Of a stretch of 64,000 nt of DNA, positions 60,861 through 64,000 are shown piece by piece. The notes beneath the pieces are model-generated. The model made no database searches and had not been told where the DNA came from. It saw only the letters and a program-made list of their open reading frames with translations. Position 1 is the first letter of the stretch. Each line of letters starts with the position of its first letter. Source of the stretch: CAJOLV01 sp045631885 (lineage in GTDB: Bacteria > Bacillota_I > Bacilli_A > RFN20 > CAG-826); contig JAZQVN010000015.1 of the NCBI GenBank assembly GCA_045631885.1, positions 8,992 through 72,991 on the forward strand, given 5' to 3'. Made by a program: the position numbers and the translations under genes.

Positions 60861-62276
60861 ATGAAATATGATGTCATCATAGTCGGCGCTGGCCCAAGTG
60901 GTTATATGTGCGCTTATGAACTCGCAAACAAGAGAAGCGATTTAAAGATACTCTTAATCGATCGAGGCAAAAGTATTTTAGAAAGAAAGTGTCCAGTCTT
61001 AGAACATAAATTAGATAAATGTCCAATTAACCAAAAAGGTTATAGAGAATGCTACCCAGCTTGCGCGATTACCAATGGTTTCGGTGGAGCAGGTGCGTAT
61101 TCCGATGGTAAATTCAATATTACTACTGAATTCGGTGGTTGGTTAACCGACTACATGGATCCAGATGAATTAATGTCTATTATTAAATATGTTGATGATA
61201 TCAACTTATCTTTTGGTGCGACTAAAGTTATCACTAATCCAGATACACCTAAGGTTAGAGAAATCGAACACCGTGCGATGAGCGTTGGTGTCAAGCTTTT
61301 ACGTGGCAAAGTCAGACATTTAGGAACTGAAGAAAATATTAAAATTCTCGCGAGAATCTTTGATTCTATGAAAGATAAAATCGATGTCAAATTCTCCACG
61401 AGAGTTACTGACATCATCGTTGAAGATAAGGCTGTTAAAGGTGTTATTTTGGAAGACGGTGAAAAGATTGAAGGTAATTATGTTGTTTTAGGTGTTGGTA
61501 GAGAAGGCAGCAAATGGTTAAGCGGCTTATTTGAAAAATACCACATCGAAATGAATCAAACCCAAGTCGATATCGGTGTCCGTGTCGAATGTCCAAACAT
61601 GGTCATGGAAGAAATTAATGAAAACCTTTACGAGGGTAAATTCTTATATAAAACAAGTGTTGGCTCCACAGTTAGAACATTTTGTTCTAATCCAGGCGGA
61701 CATGTCGTCGTTGAGAATTATGAAGGCGTGATGAATGTTAATGGTCATTCATATAATGATCCTAAATTATCTTCACCAAACACCAACTTTGCTTTATTAG
61801 TTTCCCACCACTTCGAAGAACCATTTAAAAAACCAAATGAATACGCTTTAAAAGTCTCTTCCTTAGCTAACCAATTAGCCTGTGGTTCAGTCATCGTTCA
61901 AAAATATGGTGATGTCAAATTAGGAAGAAGATCCACTCCAAAGAGAATCGCGGAAGGTTTTACTAGACCAACATTAAAAGAAGCCGTTCCTGGAGATTTA
62001 GCGTTAGCCTTACCATATAAAACAATGCGTTCAATTATTGAAATGATTGAAGTCTTAGATAAGATCACTCCTGGCATTGCCACAGAACATACATTACTCT
62101 ATGGTGTTGAAGCCAAATATTATAGCGCTCACCCAGATATGAATAATGAATTAGAAGTCGAAGGCATCTCTCACTTATATGTGGCAGGAGATGGAGCCGG
62201 ATTAACTAGGGGATTAGCACAAGCTTCAGCTTGTGGTGTCTATATTGCACGTAACATTATTAAAAAGGAGAAATAG
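60861..62276 (+). CDS. FAD-dependent oxidoreductase (COG2509-like)
   Basis: A 471-residue flavoprotein: VIIVGAGPSGYMCAYELA is the dinucleotide-binding loop, followed by a Cys-rich segment (KCPVLEHKLDKCPINQ), GFGGAGAYSDGKFN, and the C-terminal LYVAGDGAGLTRGLAQA flavin-binding end. This matches the uncharacterised COG2509/NAD(FAD)-utilizing dehydrogenase group. The next gene starts 2 bases later. Confidence 0.88.
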   Translation: MKYDVIIVGAGPSGYMCAYELANKRSDLKILLIDRGKSILERKCPVLEHKLDKCPINQKGYRECYPACAITNGFGGAGAYSDGKFNITTEFGGWLTDYMDPDELMSIIKYVDDINLSFGATKVITNPDTPKVREIEHRAMSVGVKLLRGKVRHLGTEENIKILARIFDSMKDKIDVKFSTRVTDIIVEDKAVKGVILEDGEKIEGNYVVLGVGREGSKWLSGLFEKYHIEMNQTQVDIGVRVECPNMVMEEINENLYEGKFLYKTSVGSTVRTFCSNPGGHVVVENYEGVMNVNGHSYNDPKLSSPNTNFALLVSHHFEEPFKKPNEYALKVSSLANQLACGSVIVQKYGDVKLGRRSTPKRIAEGFTRPTLKEAVPGDLALALPYKTMRSIIEMIEVLDKITPGIATEHTLLYGVEAKYYSAHPDMNNELEVEGISHLYVAGDGAGLTRGLAQASACGVYIARNIIKKEK

Positions 62277-62278
62277 TT

Positions 62279-63472
62279 ATGTCAAGATTTGTCGGAACAA
62301 CTAGTAGAGGCATTAGACTACCAATTGTCAAACAAGGTGACGACCTTGGAAAAATCGTTGTGGAAAGCGTTTTACAAGCCAGTAAAAACGAACCATTTGA
62401 ACTTCATGACCGTGATGTTATCGCGGTGACAGAAAGCGTTGTCGCTAGATGTCAAGGAAACTATGCGAGTGTCGATGACATCGCAAAAGATGTTCACGAC
62501 AAATTCAAAGGTGGCACGATCGGTGTTATCTTCCCAATCTTAAGTAGAAATAGATTCGCTATCTTATTAAAAGGTATGGCGAGAGGCGTTGATAAAATCG
62601 TCTTAATGCTCTCATATCCATCTGATGAAGTTGGTAATGCCTTATTAACTTATGATGAATTAGATGAAAAAGGCGTTAATCCTTATAGCGATGTCTTATC
62701 ATTAGAAAAATATAGAGAATTGTTTGGATATAAAGTTCATGAATTCACCGGTGTTGATTATATTGATTACTATGTTGATTTAATTAAAGCGGAAAACTGC
62801 GAAGCTGAAGTAATCTTCGCTAATCAACCAAAAGCCATCTTAGATTACACAAAGAAAATCTTAAACTGTGATATCCACACCAGAAAGAGAACTAAGAGAA
62901 TCTTATTAGAAAAAGGTGCGGAAATCGTCTTAGGTTTAGATGACATACTTACCGCTCCAGTGAATGGAAGTGGATGTAATGAAAAATACGGTTTACTCGG
63001 TAGTAATAAAGCCACAGAAGAAACCGTTAAATTATTCCCAAGAAACGCTCAAGGCTTTGTTGAAGGAATTCAAAAAGATATCTTAGAGAGAACTGGTAAG
63101 CACGTCGAAGTCATGGTTTATGGCGATGGCGCGTTCAAAGATCCACAAGGTAAAATCTGGGAATTAGCGGACCCAGTTGTCTCCCCATTCTTCACCAAAG
63201 GACTCGTTGGAACCCCTAATGAACTCAAATTAAAATTCCTCGCTGATAATGAATTTAAAGACTTATCTGGAGAAGAATTAAAAGAAGCCATTAGAGCGAA
63301 AATTAAAGAAAAAGAGGCGGATTTAGTAGGGAAAATGGCCTCAGAAGGCACCACTCCTCGTCAATTAACAGACCTCATTGGTTCCTTATGCGACCTCACC
63401 TCTGGCTCTGGTGATAAGGGCACTCCAGTTGTCCTTGTTCAAGGTTACTTCGATAACTATTCACAAGAATAA
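62279..63472 (+). CDS. CofE-like gamma-glutamyl ligase family protein
   Basis: A 397-residue member of the F420-0:L-glutamate ligase family (PF01996): VIAVTESVVARCQGNYA, RNRFAILLKGMARGVD and NEKYGLLGSNKATEE, with DGAFKDPQGKIWELADPVV. F420 biosynthesis is not expected in this lineage, and no other F420 gene is visible, so the substrate is probably something else. Coupled to the FAD oxidoreductase gene. Confidence 0.82.
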   Translation: MSRFVGTTSRGIRLPIVKQGDDLGKIVVESVLQASKNEPFELHDRDVIAVTESVVARCQGNYASVDDIAKDVHDKFKGGTIGVIFPILSRNRFAILLKGMARGVDKIVLMLSYPSDEVGNALLTYDELDEKGVNPYSDVLSLEKYRELFGYKVHEFTGVDYIDYYVDLIKAENCEAEVIFANQPKAILDYTKKILNCDIHTRKRTKRILLEKGAEIVLGLDDILTAPVNGSGCNEKYGLLGSNKATEETVKLFPRNAQGFVEGIQKDILERTGKHVEVMVYGDGAFKDPQGKIWELADPVVSPFFTKGLVGTPNELKLKFLADNEFKDLSGEELKEAIRAKIKEKEADLVGKMASEGTTPRQLTDLIGSLCDLTSGSGDKGTPVVLVQGYFDNYSQE

Positions 63473-63522
63473 CGAATAATAAATATCGTACAATTTTTCT
63501 TTTAGTGATTGAGGAAAGAATC

Positions 63523-63756
63523 GTGATTGAAATAACTGTTGAAGAACTTAAGAGTAATTTAAATAAGTATATCGAGTTATCTAAAACTGAAGATGTTTAT
63601 GTATCTGAAAATAGGATCATAATCACGGTTTTAACCAACCCAAAAATCAAAGCGTTCAACGATCTTAAGGATTTGAGAGAGAACATTAACATAGAAAAAG
63701 ATATAAACATAGAAAAAGTTCTTGAAGAAGAAATAATGAAAAAATGTTGCAATTAA
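63523..63756 (+). CDS. Phd/YefM-like antitoxin
   Basis: GTG start at 63523 is preceded by GAGGAAAG. The 77-residue product has ITVEELKSNLNKYIELSKTE and VYVSENRIIITVLTNP, the Phd/YefM N-terminal fold. The C-terminal half is acidic and Lys/Glu-rich. No toxin gene follows before the terminator, so it is an orphan. Confidence 0.7.
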   Translation: MIEITVEELKSNLNKYIELSKTEDVYVSENRIIITVLTNPKIKAFNDLKDLRENINIEKDINIEKVLEEEIMKKCCN

Positions 63757-63770
63757 GCATTTGAGCAACG

Positions 63771-63802
63771 AAAAAGGAAACCAAATTGCGGTTTCCTTTT
63801 TT
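63771..63802. terminator. Terminator
   Basis: AAGGAAACC and GGTTTCCTT arms around AAATTGC, with a T run on the plus strand; convergent genes on both sides. Confidence 0.85.
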
Positions 63803-64000
63803 CTATTTTTTCAAAGCGTCTTCGAATAACTGGATGAGCGCTTTAATTGAATAATCAATATTATACTTATCACCTAAGCCAATATACTTTTTAGCTTCCG
63901 CTTTTCTTTCTTCATCATGGTCTAACCAGTAGTCAATCTTATTAGCTAAGTCTTTTGGATTTCTTTCTTTAAATTTACTCTTGTCTGATAAAGCAAATTG
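63803..64000 (-). CDS. GT4 glycosyltransferase, C-terminal part (partial)
   Basis: The last 65 residues of a frame that continues past the window. NPKDLANKIDYWLDHDEERK closely parallels the C-terminal end of the GT4 domain in the 54606 gene (IEDLTDKIDYWIEHPKEKKE), so it is a related glycosyltransferase. Confidence 0.7.
   Translation of the reverse strand, partial: QFALSDKSKFKERNPKDLANKIDYWLDHDEERKAEAKKYIGLGDKYNIDYSIKALIQLFEDALKK

Overview
The window is AT-rich, densely coded DNA with short intergenic gaps, Shine-Dalgarno sites of the AGGAGG type, sigma-A-like promoters and many intrinsic terminators. Stops are mostly TAA, and TGA is used as a stop. Together with a desulfoferrodoxin, TldD/PmbA, a Zn-type L31 protein, a SipW-type signal peptidase and a GEMM-type RNA, this suggests an anaerobic or microaerophilic member of the Bacillota, probably an uncultured gut lineage near Erysipelotrichales/RF39. 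The organism call is inference.

Layout. 1-10.9 kb is an exopolysaccharide or capsule locus. It holds a membrane acyltransferase fragment, two GT2 and two GT4 glycosyltransferases, an FrhB-like/pyruvyl-transferase fusion, a Wzy-like polymerase, a WecB-type epimerase and an initiating sugar-phosphate transferase. 11.0-11.35 kb is a Leu-Thr-Val tRNA operon with promoter and terminator. 11.5-18.7 kb is mixed cargo: DUF1919, a CotH-like lipoprotein, NERD, ATP-grasp, a lipoprotein and a His-rich CobW GTPase. 18.7-24.1 kb holds a nucleotidyltransferase, a TIR-Sel1/TPR protein, DUF2188, VanZ, desulfoferrodoxin and a membrane protein. A promoter-to-terminator non-coding RNA candidate lies at 24.3-24.5 kb and a flavin-reductase-like gene at 24.5-25.5 kb.

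26-41.3 kb is the most unusual part, an approximately 15 kb minus-strand operon with short gaps and ATGA/TAATG overlaps. It opens with a sigma-A-like promoter, a GEMM-I (c-di-GMP) riboswitch-like aptamer and a terminator that can pair with the aptamer. It then encodes four secreted TasA/camelysin-like proteins, a membrane-anchored McrB-like AAA+ ATPase, a DUF2357-like protein with five WGG.R.GAGRKKK repeats in an acidic Pro/Glu-rich tail, a SipW-like signal peptidase, a GGDEF-EAL phosphodiesterase with an intact EAL site, a degenerate nucleosidase-like protein and a degenerate PAS-EAL membrane protein. A fifth paralogue (42.0-43.0 kb) has its own attenuated leader, and an active-looking diguanylate cyclase lies at 44.5-45.6 kb. 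My reading is a c-di-GMP-controlled surface-fibre system with its own processing peptidase and signalling loop. Tandem 159-bp-period repeats with terminators sit at the operon's 3' end.

43.2-48.7 kb contains a second candidate structured RNA, a possible PBECR/WapI-like pair, a formate/nitrite-type channel, and a CDP-alcohol phosphatidyltransferase gene split by a decayed IS200/IS605-type element. 48.8-51.5 kb is housekeeping (ZIP transporter, metG, rpmE). After that come a RelBE-type pair, a queT remnant, two lipid- or surface-associated glycosyltransferases (one fused to an acyltransferase), carbamate kinase, tldD/pmbA, a glutathione peroxidase, a TetR regulator with a palindromic operator, an FAD oxidoreductase with a CofE-like ligase, a Phd-like antitoxin and the end of another GT4 gene. 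No rRNA or CRISPR array was seen.
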